From Xenorhabdus innexi (lineage in GTDB: Bacteria; Pseudomonadota; Gammaproteobacteria; Enterobacterales; Enterobacteriaceae): a stretch of DNA of 64,000 bases. A model generated the notes under the pieces. The model saw only the letters and a list, made by a program, of their open reading frames with translations. It was not told the DNA's origin and made no database searches. The stretch covers positions 1 through 64,000 of the forward strand of contig NZ_NIBU01000017.1 in the NCBI RefSeq assembly GCF_002632485.1, written 5' to 3'. Below, in pieces: positions 41,083 through 50,898 of this stretch (its first letter is position 1; each line of letters opens with the position of its first letter). The position numbers and the translations under genes are program-made.

Positions 41083-41117
41083 TAAAAACGCCGCTACATT
41101 GACTGAAATGTAGCGGC
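41083..41117 (-). terminator. Rho-independent terminator of the barnase/barstar pair
   Basis: An 11-bp perfect stem, GCCGCTACATT / AATGTAGCGGC (41090-41100 and 41107-41117), is followed on the minus strand by GTTTTTATGG. It also lies after the convergent dehydrogenase gene. Confidence 0.85.
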
Positions 41118-41135
41118 ATAATGAGAAGGAAGAAA

Positions 41136-41405
41136 TTAATTCACCACATTAAACTGTAGCTCTCCTTCCAACTCTTCTTCGGCTTCTTTAAATAAAAGCA
41201 CCAATGCTGCAAAATGTGGCTGTTTCTGCACATCCAGATGGATAAAGGAAATATCAACAGGCAACTCAATTTCACTTGTTACCGCATCCCATAGAGCATC
41301 CAGATTAGCACCGAAATAGTCGCTAAGTTCGAAACGCTCCTTGAACTGATTATAGAAAGTTGCTAAATCAGGGATATGGTCAAAATCGAATTCCACTTTT
41401 TTCAT
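41136..41405 (-). CDS. Barstar-family ribonuclease inhibitor (YhcO-like)
   Basis: The product is 89 residues from the ATG at 41403-41405 (MKKVEFDFDHI). It matches E. coli YhcO and barstar: a beta-alpha fold with FGANLDALWDAVTSEIELP, where the Asp-Leu-Trp segment corresponds to the barnase-binding helix and loop, and VLLFKEAEEELEGELQFNV at the end. It starts 4 bp after the stop of a barnase-like gene, strongly implying a cognate cytoplasmic inhibitor. A longer frame reaching 41444 would overlap the upstream gene and lacks homology. Confidence 0.9.
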   Translation of the reverse strand: MKKVEFDFDHIPDLATFYNQFKERFELSDYFGANLDALWDAVTSEIELPVDISFIHLDVQKQPHFAALVLLFKEAEEELEGELQFNVVN

Positions 41406-41409
41406 ATGA

Positions 41410-41880
41410 TCATTCCAGCCTTGTGAAATTGTTATAATGATCAAGCGTCAGGTAGATAAGACCATCGCTAGAATAGATTAATCGGTCACTACCCCGATGC
41501 CCACAGTTATAATTCACATCTGCTTCAAACCACTGGCGTCCGGCTTCATCGGGTAGCTTATGTTCACGGTTGGTGAACCGATCCCCACCAATGGCTTTTC
41601 CCGGTATAACTTCACATAAATTCCCTTTACGAGGTTCCCAGCCAAGCTGACGGGCCTGTTTTTTCGTAATGTAATAATCAGGCAATTTGTGATGCTGATG
41701 CAGATAATCCACAACCCGGTGCTGTTCAGTCAGAACATCAATCTGCTGAGAGGCGCTCTCTTCTGCTACTACCGTATTTTTTGGTGTATCTTTACCACCG
41801 GGTAGCCCTGTATCTTTCATAAAAACAATCAAGATAACAGCCAGAAGCAGCAATAAACCTATCTGTGCGCTCTTTTTCAT
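41410..41880 (-). CDS. Barnase-like ribonuclease with N-terminal membrane/signal segment
   Basis: The product is 156 residues. Residues about 7-21 form a hydrophobic signal or anchor. Residues about 66-155 align well with barnase (LPDYYITKKQARQLGW, GKAIGGDRFTNREHKLP, WFEADVNYNCGHRGSDRLIY, YLTLDHYNNFTRLE). The barnase catalytic residues are all present: Lys in ITK, Arg in NRE, Glu in FEAD, the two Arg in HRGSDR and His in LDHY. It should cut single-stranded RNA. Two extra cysteines (in GNLCEV and NYNCGH) could form a disulfide outside the cytoplasm. It is paired with its barstar 4 bp downstream. Whether it is secreted for competition or nutrition is unknown. Confidence 0.9.
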   Translation of the reverse strand: MKKSAQIGLLLLLAVILIVFMKDTGLPGGKDTPKNTVVAEESASQQIDVLTEQHRVVDYLHQHHKLPDYYITKKQARQLGWEPRKGNLCEVIPGKAIGGDRFTNREHKLPDEAGRQWFEADVNYNCGHRGSDRLIYSSDGLIYLTLDHYNNFTRLE

Positions 41881-41889
41881 AACGACCTC

Positions 41890-42016
41890 TATACACTTCG
41901 TCTTTCAAGCTGCCTCTTTGTTGGCTACGCTCGTTCATCCCGGTCACATAGTGATCTATGCTCCCGGGGATTGACTCCCTTGCCGCCGCGATGCATCTTG
42001 AAACCCATTGTGTATA
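41890..42016 (-). repeat. ERIC element (full length)
   Basis: Exactly 127 bp, from TATACACTTCGTCTTTCAAG to CCATTGTGTATA. It begins 10 bp upstream of the barnase-like start codon and sits between tldD and that gene. Confidence 0.93.
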
Positions 42017-42047
42017 CACTTAATTGATTAAATCACTCAAAAAAGTG

Positions 42048-43493
42048 TCAAGCTGTTCCGCCTACGGTCAGGTTATCCAGTTTCAATGTAGGCTGCCCAA
42101 CTCCTACGGGAACACTTTGACCCTCTTTACCACATACACCAACACCTTTATCAAGGGCTAAATCATTACCAACCATTGAAATCTGCTGCATCGCCTCAAT
42201 ACCTGAGCCAATCAGAGTTGCACCTTTTACCGGTTTGGTGATCCTGCCATTTTCAATCAAATACGCTTCTGATGTTGAGAATACAAACTTACCTGATGTG
42301 ATATCCACCTGACCACCGCCAAAGTTCGGCGCATACAGGCCACGATCAACACTGGCAATGATTTCTTCTGGTGTAGAGTTACCCGCCAGCATATAGGTAT
42401 TAGTCATACGTGGCATAGGCAAGTGAGCATAAGATTCACGACGCCCGTTCCCCGTCGGAGCGGCTCCCATCAGACGTGCATTAAGTTTGTCCTGCATGTA
42501 ACCTTTTAAAATGCCGTTCTCAATCAGAACATTGTATTGTCCCGGAACGCCCTCATCATCAATAGATAATGAACCACGGCGGCCTTCAATCGTACCATCA
42601 TCAACCACCGTACAGAGTTCAGAGGCAACTTTCTGCCCAATCTGCCCAGAGAAAACCGATGTGCCACGACGGTTGAAATCACCTTCCAGACCATGACCAA
42701 CCGCTTCATGTAATAAAACACCCGGCCAGCCTGCGCCCAGTACAACCGGCATTGTTCCCGCCGGAGCAGCAACAGCAGAAAGATTCACTAATGCCATACG
42801 AACCGCTTCACGGGCAAACTGTTCTGCCAGTGTCTGTCCGTCAGTCGCTTGCAGAAAATATTCATAACCATAGCGGGCACCGCCACCACTGGAGCCACGC
42901 TCGCGTTTGCCATCTTCTTCGACCAATACACTGACAGAAAGACGCACCAGCGGACGAATATCAGCAGCCAGTGTGCCATCTGTTGCAGCAACCAATACCT
43001 GTTCATAAACGCCGCTCAGGCTGGCATTAACTTCCTGTACTCTCTGGTCTTCCGCACGGGCAATTTTATCCACATGATGCAGCAGGGCGATTTTATCTTC
43101 CCTACTCATGCTTTGCAGCGGATCTACCGTCGGATACAAAGCATGATGTGTTACGGCTCCCAGTGTATGTGCAGTGCCATTTCCCATTTCTCTTACAATA
43201 CTGCGCGCCGCCTGAGCACTTTGCTGCAAAGCATTCAGGGTGATCTGATCAGCATAGGCAAAACCGGTTTTCTCTCCGCTGACTGCCCGGACGCCTACCC
43301 CCTGATCAATATTATAGGAGCCATCTTTGATGATGCGATCTTCCAATACCCATGTTTCGTGGTAGCTGGACTGGAAATAGAGATCAGCATAATCGAGGCG
43401 GCGTTCTGCCAGTTGCCCCAATACAGAAAACAAGTCGTTATGATTCAGGCCATTGTTAGTCAGTAAATGTTCACTGACATCAGTTAAACTCAT
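42048..43493 (-). CDS. tldD: TldD, zinc metalloprotease subunit of TldD/TldE
   Basis: The product is 481 residues, as in E. coli. The zinc-binding motif is [11 protein letters not shown] (His262, Glu263, His266), with a further Cys ligand near the C-terminus ([11 protein letters not shown]). With TldE it makes a sealed protease that accepts unfolded peptides, maturing microcin B17 and clearing Ccd[20 protein letters not shown] is conserved. It is last in the mreB-to-tldD leftward row, 5 bp after the nitrilase-like gene. Confidence 0.96.
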   Translation of the reverse strand: MSLTDVSEHLLTNNGLNHNDLFSVLGQLAERRLDYADLYFQSSYHETWVLEDRIIKDGSYNIDQGVGVRAVSGEKTGFAYADQITLNALQQSAQAARSIVREMGNGTAHTLGAVTHHALYPTVDPLQSMSREDKIALLHHVDKIARAEDQRVQEVNASLSGVYEQVLVAATDGTLAADIRPLVRLSVSVLVEEDGKRERGSSGGGARYGYEYFLQATDGQTLAEQFAREAVRMALVNLSAVAAPAGTMPVVLGAGWPGVLLHEAVGHGLEGDFNRRGTSVFSGQIGQKVASELCTVVDDGTIEGRRGSLSIDDEGVPGQYNVLIENGILKGYMQDKLNARLMGAAPTGNGRRESYAHLPMPRMTNTYMLAGNSTPEEIIASVDRGLYAPNFGGGQVDITSGKFVFSTSEAYLIENGRITKPVKGATLIGSGIEAMQQISMVGNDLALDKGVGVCGKEGQSVPVGVGQPTLKLDNLTVGGTA

Positions 43494-43498
43494 AGTGT

Positions 43499-44359
43499 CT
43501 ACTCTTTATCTAAATTTGTATTCTTTTTTATCAAAGAAGTCAGTTGTGGACGGAAGCGATTATGTTTCACTACTCTGATTTGTTCACGCATGAGAGTCAG
43601 ACTGTCCCGCCGGATATTGAGCTGTAATGCGCTGACACTCAAAGAATTTTTCTTGATAATTTCACCCCAGCCGCTCACCGCCATCGAGTGCCCCCATGTT
43701 CTGCGGGTACCGTGCACACCGACCTGTGCAGGAGCCAGTATGATACATTGATTCTCAATTGCGCGGGCGCGCAAAAGTGGCTCCCAGTGCGCTTTCCCCG
43801 TCAGTCGGGTAAAAGCGGCTGGCACAGAAATCAGTTCTGCGCCCTGCTCCCGCAGCGCCTGAAACAGGCCGGGAAAACGCAGATCATAGCAGATAGTCAT
43901 ACCCAAACGGCCCACAGGTGTATCAACAACCGTGATGTGCTCCCCACGTTGATAAATGGAGGATTCGTTATAAGAACCGTGTTCATCCTTGATATCGACA
44001 TCAAACATATGGATTTTGTCATAACGGGCGCGGATTTCACCCTGATCATCAAATAATAAGCTACTGCTGGTAATACGGTTCGGATCTTCCCGGCTGATCA
44101 TCGGCATTGAGCCAATCAATAACCAGATACCATAATGCTGTGCGAGTTCACGCACTGCCTGCTGTAACGGGCCTTCTCCCTGCTCTTCTGCATGTTCGCG
44201 ATAAGCATCAGCATCTGCAAACAGCAGGGCGTTTTCCGGGGTCAGAACCAACTTGACAGTTTTAGGTAATTGCTTAATTTGCTGTTCAATTTGCGCTAAA
44301 TTATGTTTGATGTTTGTACCACTGCATAATTGTAAGAGTGCAACATTGACATTTCTCAT
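43499..44359 (-). CDS. Carbon-nitrogen hydrolase (Nit1-like, probable deaminated glutathione amidase)
   Basis: The product is 286 residues of the nitrilase superfamily. The catalytic triad is Glu42 (LTPENALLF), Lys115 ([12 protein letters not shown]) and Cys157 ([13 protein letters not shown]). The sequence pattern HMFDVDI and the family length fit the Nit1/YbeM group, which repairs deaminated glutathione; substrate is inferred from family only. It overlaps yhdP by 4 bp (ATGA) and precedes tldD by 5 bp. Enteric relatives keep a nitrilase here although E. coli K-12 does not. Confidence 0.9.
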   Translation of the reverse strand: MRNVNVALLQLCSGTNIKHNLAQIEQQIKQLPKTVKLVLTPENALLFADADAYREHAEEQGEGPLQQAVRELAQHYGIWLLIGSMPMISREDPNRITSSSLLFDDQGEIRARYDKIHMFDVDIKDEHGSYNESSIYQRGEHITVVDTPVGRLGMTICYDLRFPGLFQALREQGAELISVPAAFTRLTGKAHWEPLLRARAIENQCIILAPAQVGVHGTRRTWGHSMAVSGWGEIIKKNSLSVSALQLNIRRDSLTLMREQIRVVKHNRFRPQLTSLIKKNTNLDKE

Positions 44360-47300
44360 GACCCTTTATTCTCCTTAAGCTGACGTAAGACTTCATCAAT
44401 TTTAGGTTGTTCCAGACTACCTGTTAGCCGATAGCGAATGACTGAGATCTTGCTCCATAACGGGCCTAACACTTTCGCCGCAGCAAACACCGCAGCACCT
44501 GCCATAGGGTTAACTGCAAAAGCTGTCGCCACGCCTACGGTTGCTGAGATTTCCGGCGTGATAACCAACTCCATGTTGAGCTGACGCTGAATAAAGTTTA
44601 TCTGGCCTTTTGCATCAATATCCGCTTCCAGCCCATCAATATGGAAATTATCGGTATGCATAACCCCATTTTTTAGCTGTGCATCGCCACGTATAGAATC
44701 AAAGTTAAAATCATCACTGAATGTGTCACTGAAATCCAACTGTAATTTACGTAACAGAGCATCAAAGCTGACCAGCCTCAGCAATTGCCCTGCTCTGCCA
44801 GCGCCCAGTTTAGCTATTGCGCCTTTCCCCAGCGCTCCCGTCAGGCTGCCATTGAGCGTTTTGATATCGGGAGTCCACGGCGTATCCTTCCAGTTCAGAT
44901 CAAAATCAAACTTAAATGGGGCGCCTGTAATGGGAACAACAAGCCCGAGATAGGCTGCCATATCATCGAAACTTCCCCCTGATATCTGGCCTTTAGCCCA
45001 GGTATAGTTTCCTGCATTACTTTCACGCCAATGACCGGATAATGTCAATTTACCGGCACTATTTTCTACCCGACCATCAGTCAGTACCAGTGAATTGCCT
45101 TCCGGTTTTACTGTGCCTGAAATCTTTCCGATATTTAATCCGGCCAACCAGCATTCATTACATCTCACATTAAGCGTTGGCCAATGGCTCAAATCATATT
45201 TTGGCTTATCCATTGTGGTTGAAGTCGGCGAGTTATTATCATCAGCAGAGTGACCCGGCAACATCGGATTATAATAGAGATAATTAAGCGCTCCCTGCCA
45301 TATCCCATCGGTATAAATCCGCAAATCACCGTCAATTTCTGCTCCAAGCGCATTAATATGCAAACTATCAAATTGCTCGGTAATACTCAGTATAAGATTA
45401 TGCCAACGCTGTCCGCCGATATCCAAAGCGGGGGTTGTTATTTCAAATGATTCAGGCCACCTGAACGCACCACCCGTTCCAGATTGTTTTCCCAGTGTTC
45501 CAAACAGTGCCAGCCATTTATCCCCCTCAATATCGGGCAAGTTAAGCACCAGCCGTGATTTTTCAGGTAACGCCGGTATGCCACTATTGTCCGTCTTCAG
45601 AATACCACGCTGTAAACGGGTATAATCTTTCCCCAGTAACCATTGGCTGTTGAACCTATATCTGTCCCCTAATGAACCCGTAAGCCGGAACTGATTAGTA
45701 TCTCCTTCGGCCTGAATATTGATGTCATTCAATTCCTGCAAAGATGCTGTTTCCAGCCCGTTCAGTGTACTGTTGATGTGTGACAAATCAGCGTTTATTG
45801 CAACCTGATATTTTGCCCCCGGCTGCGATGATTCATGTTGTAAAACTTCATCGTGCGAAGGGATAGTAACATTCACTTTTCCCTGCCAGTTGAGCTGCCC
45901 CGATAGCTGATGACGAATTTCTGCCGGTAATTCCGGTAGTGTTGCCACAGGCCAGCCAGCATTCAGATCGATATTGACCTGATAATGTTCCGGTAAATCC
46001 TGCGTCGTAAACCGCAATGATAAAGGATGACCAAACCAGTCCGTGGCGAGGCTATCACTTTGCAAGTCACCGTTATCAAAACGAAATTTCCCGCTAAGAT
46101 GCTCCATTCTGCTGTTCAGTGGCTTAATAAACAGTTCCGTGTCTTTCAACGCCACCTCGCCACGGGCAGCAGTTGTGCCATCAGCCAGATCGATATCCAA
46201 GTGAAGCCTGCCATCAACCTTGCCACTAATCTGTAAATTATCCAGCGCACTTCCGACTGTTTCAGACAATGAACTGCGATGAAAATACTCGTGAATATCT
46301 TTCCCGTCTCCGGCGATTTCAGCATCAATTAAAAGTTTTTCTTTATTGTAATCAGAAATCACCGCAGAGATCCGGGAGGCATCAACGTTACCCAGTTTCG
46401 CTTTATCTGCCTGTATCCATAATCCGTTATTGCGGAAATTAAGGTTAACATTCAGGTCAAACAGGGCTGGCCAATCAGGTTGGTACTGAAATGTTGCGTT
46501 GCGCAGAGGAACCCATACCTGAAACTGACCATTGTTATGCATGAAGGGGAAGTCATGAGGATTACCCTGAAAAATCAGCGTGGCATTATCTACTTTTCCC
46601 TTAATTAACGCTGCCGTCAGATAATTTGTCAGCGATTCTCCCAACAGGGGTTTGGGAAAATAACGCCATGCTTCGCCAGCGTCATCAAGGCGGACTCCTG
46701 CCAGCATTTCCAGCATCGGCGGTTTATTCGGGGGTTCTGTATAATTAAAATCACCATTAACCCACAATGAATTGGCCTGTACATCCAGCCCCTGACTCCA
46801 TATTTTCAAACCATCCTGATCATTTTTCCATTCGATTTTCCCTGCCCCACTGGCAATATCGAAGGGTGCCTGAAACATTGTCCGGTAATCAATACGGCTG
46901 TTTTTCAATTCAAAGATGAAGTTTCCTTTCTGCTTATTACCCACCAGCATGCCGCTAAAATCATTAACTGAAGGCAGTTCGTTCCAGCGAGACCAACTGA
47001 CATCCTGCCATTTGGCAGCAATATTCATGCTGTCAGCCAGTTCAGGCGTGACATCAAGGGCAAAGCTGTGAATTATTCCTTTTGGCTGCCGGTGCTGCCA
47101 GTCATTGACGATCTCAGGAGTCACAGACGAAATGACCGGCAACATACCATTCAGCCGTTCAAGCTGAATATTTTCAGCACGAATACGCCAGTGATCTTTG
47201 CCCTGATATTGCTTGGCCTTTGTAATATATAAAGCGGCAATACGGCCTGCGGGCCACTGTTCACCATTAGTTTTCAGGCTTTCCAGAGTCGGAATATCGA

Positions 47301-48189
47301 ACAGCCACCCTTCTCCCTGACGACGCATTTGCAAAAGTAAGTCATGAACGGTGAGTTGATGTTTTTCAGCCCCCACATGCCAGTTGGCATGCCCGCGCTT
47401 AAGTTGTAAATGCCCGCTCTCGATTCTGCCGTTTTTCAGGGTAAACCAGTTCGCCAGACTAAAACGGGCATTTTCCAGCCCGGTACTGTCTTTTAACCAT
47501 CGGCTGAACCACAACCGCATATCAATATCGTCAGCCTGTAGATAAATAGTGCCGCTATCTAAAACACGGTTAATATCTTTCAGGTCAAACTTAATCTGGA
47601 CAACACCTTCCTGCCCATTAATCGAAGACAGGTTAATATGCCCCTCGGCACGATGGCGGTTGTCTTTATTCAGCCATGCCAGCTGCGGCAATACCAGCGT
47701 GACTTTCTCTCCCGATGGCGTCGGGAAAGTCAGGCTGCTGTCATGCAAATCAAAATAATTAAAACGTTCGAGAAACAGGGAAGATAACTTGTCTGGTTTG
47801 GGGAACTGGTGTTCACTTTCGCCGTCAAACAACGGCTTATCATAATCAACCTGAAGCTGATAAAAAGAGAGGTCACGGAAATGCCAGCGTCGTTGTAACA
47901 ACGAGCGCCAGACATCCAGAGAAAGCATCACTTTCTTCGCTTTAATGTCGGTTTCTTCGGTTGTTGCGTGAAGATCCCGGATTTCCAACTGCGGGCCAAA
48001 TGGCTCCCAGCTACCGCTGATATAGCCTATATTGACGGAAACATCTGTCACGGCTGAGATCTGGCGGGCCAGTTGCTGGCGATAATCATTAATGTGAGGC
48101 AGGAAAAAACGTAACCCGCTGACAAACAAAGCCACAATGATAATGATTATTGCGGCTGTCGCTAATAATATCCCGAGCAGTCGCCTCAC
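44356..48189 (-). CDS. yhdP: YhdP, AsmA-like envelope-spanning lipid transport protein
   Basis: The product is 1277 residues (E. coli about 1266). An N-terminal transmembrane helix (about residues 5-27) anchors a very long beta-rich periplasmic part. The C-terminal AsmA-like/DUF3971 end has MELVITPEISATVGVATAFAV-type conservation (here VITPEISATVGVATAFAVNP). YhdP, with TamB and YdbH, bridges inner and outer membranes and is thought to carry phospholipid to the outer membrane. It complements Mla encoded at 21.6-24.8 kb, which acts in the opposite sense. No break was found in the frame. Confidence 0.95.
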   Translation of the reverse strand: MRRLLGILLATAAIIIIIVALFVSGLRFFLPHINDYRQQLARQISAVTDVSVNIGYISGSWEPFGPQLEIRDLHATTEETDIKAKKVMLSLDVWRSLLQRRWHFRDLSFYQLQVDYDKPLFDGESEHQFPKPDKLSSLFLERFNYFDLHDSSLTFPTPSGEKVTLVLPQLAWLNKDNRHRAEGHINLSSINGQEGVVQIKFDLKDINRVLDSGTIYLQADDIDMRLWFSRWLKDSTGLENARFSLANWFTLKNGRIESGHLQLKRGHANWHVGAEKHQLTVHDLLLQMRRQGEGWLFDIPTLESLKTNGEQWPAGRIAALYITKAKQYQGKDHWRIRAENIQLERLNGMLPVISSVTPEIVNDWQHRQPKGIIHSFALDVTPELADSMNIAAKWQDVSWSRWNELPSVNDFSGMLVGNKQKGNFIFELKNSRIDYRTMFQAPFDIASGAGKIEWKNDQDGLKIWSQGLDVQANSLWVNGDFNYTEPPNKPPMLEMLAGVRLDDAGEAWRYFPKPLLGESLTNYLTAALIKGKVDNATLIFQGNPHDFPFMHNNGQFQVWVPLRNATFQYQPDWPALFDLNVNLNFRNNGLWIQADKAKLGNVDASRISAVISDYNKEKLLIDAEIAGDGKDIHEYFHRSSLSETVGSALDNLQISGKVDGRLHLDIDLADGTTAARGEVALKDTELFIKPLNSRMEHLSGKFRFDNGDLQSDSLATDWFGHPLSLRFTTQDLPEHYQVNIDLNAGWPVATLPELPAEIRHQLSGQLNWQGKVNVTIPSHDEVLQHESSQPGAKYQVAINADLSHINSTLNGLETASLQELNDINIQAEGDTNQFRLTGSLGDRYRFNSQWLLGKDYTRLQRGILKTDNSGIPALPEKSRLVLNLPDIEGDKWLALFGTLGKQSGTGGAFRWPESFEITTPALDIGGQRWHNLILSITEQFDSLHINALGAEIDGDLRIYTDGIWQGALNYLYYNPMLPGHSADDNNSPTSTTMDKPKYDLSHWPTLNVRCNECWLAGLNIGKISGTVKPEGNSLVLTDGRVENSAGKLTLSGHWRESNAGNYTWAKGQISGGSFDDMAAYLGLVVPITGAPFKFDFDLNWKDTPWTPDIKTLNGSLTGALGKGAIAKLGAGRAGQLLRLVSFDALLRKLQLDFSDTFSDDFNFDSIRGDAQLKNGVMHTDNFHIDGLEADIDAKGQINFIQRQLNMELVITPEISATVGVATAFAVNPMAGAAVFAAAKVLGPLWSKISVIRYRLTGSLEQPKIDEVLRQLKENKGS

Positions 48190-48232
48190 TCATTTCTCCT
48201 TGATTGTCAGCACGCTATTTACTCAAAAGGTT

Positions 48233-48280
48233 TATACACTTCGTATTTCAAATTGCCTCTTTGTTGGCTACATTCGGTCA
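48233..48280 (-). repeat. Partial ERIC element
   Basis: The right end (TATACACTTCGTATTTCAAA, TTGCCTCTTTGTTGGCTAC) is present for about 45 bp and then breaks into the rng 3' end. The rng stop codon (48278-48280) falls at the junction. Confidence 0.75.
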
Positions 48281-49747
48281 CATCATCACAACATCAAATT
48301 GTTCCTGACTGTAGAACTGTTCAGCCTGTACTTTTACCGGCTTCCCAACAAAGATCTCCACCTCAGCCAGAGCATGAGCGTGTTCCCCTTTCAGGGATTC
48401 ACTCACGGCATGGGAAGAATAGACCAGAAAACGATCTGCATTAATGGCACGATGAACACGGACAATTTCCCGTAAAATTTCATAACATACCGTTTCAACC
48501 GATTTCACTGTGCCGCGCCCCTGACAAGTCGGGCAACTGTCACATAAAATATGTTCAAGGCTTTCCCGGGTGCGTTTACGTGTCATTTCCACCAGCCCAA
48601 GCTGAGAAAAACCATTAATGGTCGTTTTTACGCGGTCTTTACTGAGTGCCAGCTCCAAAGAAGCCAGTACACGGCGGCGGTGTTCCCCATCCCCCATGTC
48701 GATAAAATCGATGATAATAATCCCGCCCAGATTACGCAGCCTCAACTGACGGGCAATTGCCTGAGTCGCTTCAATATTAGTATTAAAGATAGTCTCTTCT
48801 AAATTCCTGTGCCCAACAAAAGCGCCGGTATTAATATCAATGGTCGTCATGGCTTCGGTTTGATCAATAATCAGATAGCCACCCGACTTTAATTCTACTT
48901 TGCGCTCCAGTGCGCGCTGAATTTCATGTTCCACACCGCAGAGATCGAATATGGGCTGATTGCCCTGATAATGTTCCAGTTTAGCGGTCATTTCAGGAAT
49001 GTATTCATCAATAAATTCCTGAACCTGCAAATAAGTCTGGCGGGAATCAACCCGGATGCGGTCAAGAGAATCTCTGGCAAAATCACGTAAAATACGCTGC
49101 GCTAATGCCAGCTCACCATATACTTTAGTTTTAGTGATATTCCGTTTTTTACGTTCAATGACCTTGCCCCACAGGCGCTTCAAAAATGCAGCATCCTGCG
49201 CAATTTCCTCTTTTCTTACCCCTTCTGCGGCAGTGCGGATAATAAACCCGCCATGTTCATCACAATAATCCATCACGATGGATTTCAGACGATCACGCTC
49301 TTCTGCGCTCTCAATTCGCTGAGAAACACCAACATGGGAAGCCCCCGGCATAAAAACCAGATAACGTGAAGGCAGAGTGATATCGGTTGTCAGACGTGCC
49401 CCTTTAGTACCGAGAGGATCTTTGACAACCTGAACAAGCAGATCCTGCCCCTGACTGACCAGTTGAGCAATATCTCTGACGTTAAAGTTTTTCCGTTCCT
49501 CACCGGCGATACATTCCGTGTGAGGCATAATATCTGAAGCATGCAGAAAGGCGGCTTTTTCCAGCCCGATATCAACAAAAGCCGCCTGCATACCGGGAAG
49601 AACCCGGCTGATACGGCCTTTATATATATTACCGACGATTCCCCGTTTAGCTTCCCGTTCGATATGAACTTCCTGCAAAATACCGCCATCAACATAAGCA
49701 ACGCGCGTTTCGGATGGTGTTACATTGACTAATAACTCTGCTGTCAT
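48278..49747 (-). CDS. rng: Rng, ribonuclease G
   Basis: The product is 489 residues, as in E. coli. An N-terminal S1 domain (about residues 38-120: [26 protein letters not shown]) is followed by the RNase E/G catalytic part with the metal-binding acids in [18 protein letters not shown] and [16 protein letters not shown]. The zinc-link is [11 protein letters not shown]. It matures the 5' end of 16S rRNA and degrades some mRNAs. The C-terminal EQFDVVMM is intact, although an ERIC fragment begins at the stop. It overlaps yhdE by 4 bp. Confidence 0.97.
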   Translation of the reverse strand: MTAELLVNVTPSETRVAYVDGGILQEVHIEREAKRGIVGNIYKGRISRVLPGMQAAFVDIGLEKAAFLHASDIMPHTECIAGEERKNFNVRDIAQLVSQGQDLLVQVVKDPLGTKGARLTTDITLPSRYLVFMPGASHVGVSQRIESAEERDRLKSIVMDYCDEHGGFIIRTAAEGVRKEEIAQDAAFLKRLWGKVIERKKRNITKTKVYGELALAQRILRDFARDSLDRIRVDSRQTYLQVQEFIDEYIPEMTAKLEHYQGNQPIFDLCGVEHEIQRALERKVELKSGGYLIIDQTEAMTTIDINTGAFVGHRNLEETIFNTNIEATQAIARQLRLRNLGGIIIIDFIDMGDGEHRRRVLASLELALSKDRVKTTINGFSQLGLVEMTRKRTRESLEHILCDSCPTCQGRGTVKSVETVCYEILREIVRVHRAINADRFLVYSSHAVSESLKGEHAHALAEVEIFVGKPVKVQAEQFYSQEQFDVVMM

Positions 49748-50331
49748 GAGTACTCCTTCCCATCAGCTAACGCTAAAAACCGTGTGATTAATTCATACGT
49801 TTCCACCAGTGGCAAGCCGACAACAGCATGGTAACTGCCGTTAACCTTTCTGACAAAACAACCGCCTTTACCCTGAATACCGTAAGCGCCGGCTTTATCC
49901 ATTGGTTCCCCAGTTGCAATATATTCCTGTATTTCACGCTGAGATAAATGGCGAAATATCACATCTGTAATGACTAACTCACTTAAGATATGCTGACTGT
50001 TCGATAAAGCAACAGCCGTTATGACCTGATGATGCTGGCCTGATAACGCCTGTAACATTTCAGCTGCATGTTGTTCATTATGGGGTTTTTCCAGAATACG
50101 ATTATTCAGCACAACAATCGTATCAGCGCCCAGAACAGGGAAGTCGTCCGGTGCAATTGCCACACCCGCTTTTGATTTTTCTCTGGCTAATCGTTCGACA
50201 TACTGCTGCGGAGACTCTCCTTCCTGCCATTTCTCTTCAACCTGTGGTGTCAGGATCTGAAAATTAAAATCCAGCAGTGCCACCAGCTCACGCCGCCGTG
50301 GTGAGCCAGAAGCCAAGTAAAGAGTTTTCAT
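49744..50331 (-). CDS. yhdE: YhdE, Maf-family dTTP/UTP pyrophosphatase
   Basis: The product is 195 residues (E. coli 197). Motifs are [15 protein letters not shown] (phosphate binding), [21 protein letters not shown] and [18 protein letters not shown] (catalytic Asp in GAD). [13 protein letters not shown] and [14 protein letters not shown] are family signatures. Maf proteins hydrolyse non-canonical and some canonical nucleoside triphosphates and can arrest division when overproduced. It lies between mreD (78 bp) and rng (4-bp overlap). Confidence 0.95.
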   Translation of the reverse strand: MKTLYLASGSPRRRELVALLDFNFQILTPQVEEKWQEGESPQQYVERLAREKSKAGVAIAPDDFPVLGADTIVVLNNRILEKPHNEQHAAEMLQALSGQHHQVITAVALSNSQHILSELVITDVIFRHLSQREIQEYIATGEPMDKAGAYGIQGKGGCFVRKVNGSYHAVVGLPLVETYELITRFLALADGKEYS

Positions 50332-50409
50332 AGTGAGTCATCCTTTATCAGTTCATTTAAAAGCGGTTCATTTATATAAAAGCTGTTCATTAAAAAGTAG
50401 AACCCGCCT

Positions 50410-50898
50410 TTAACGAACTGAAAATTGACGGCGGATTTTCCGCATTAATAAGAATAGCCAGGGCCAGAGAATACCATTGACCAGGCCATTCCAGAATACT
50501 TCCGAATGGAAAACCGTCTGTAGAACCAGCACATGCGCCAGAAAAACACAGAGGTTTATCAATGTTGAGAGTACCATCACAATGAGTGATTGTTGCCAGA
50601 GTGCCATATTGCGAATGAGCTGAAATTTGAACGCAACCAAAAAACTCACGAGGCTAAAAGCCAGTGCATGCGCACCAAGGATACTGCCCTGTAATAAATC
50701 AATCAGAATACCCAGAATAAAACCAGTACCGACACTGACACGATGGGGAATCGCCAGCAGCCAATAGATGAGGCATAGCACAGGCAAAGTCGGCCGGAAT
50801 ATATCGACTTGTTCCGGCCACGGCATACTCTGCAAAACCATTGCTATCAAAAAAGATAACCAGACTACCCAGAGGCCACGCCCTTGATACTGACTCAT
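50410..50898 (-). CDS. mreD: MreD, rod-shape-determining membrane protein
   Basis: The product is 162 residues, as in E. coli, with five or six transmembrane helices. MSQYQGRGLWVVWLSFLIA at the start, RPTLPVLCLIYWLLAIPHRV and GFILGILIDLLQGSILGAHA match the family. It works in the elongasome with MreC and RodA/PBP2. It overlaps the mreC end by 4 bp. Confidence 0.95.
   Translation of the reverse strand: MSQYQGRGLWVVWLSFLIAMVLQSMPWPEQVDIFRPTLPVLCLIYWLLAIPHRVSVGTGFILGILIDLLQGSILGAHALAFSLVSFLVAFKFQLIRNMALWQQSLIVMVLSTLINLCVFLAHVLVLQTVFHSEVFWNGLVNGILWPWLFLLMRKIRRQFSVR

Noticed and set aside
41792-42019. 75-codon minus frame over the ERIC upstream of the barnase-like gene
   Set aside because: It is ERIC sequence read through into another frame of a real gene.
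45189-48189. Several short frames within yhdP on both strands
   Set aside because: They are shadows of the long conserved yhdP frame, which has no break.
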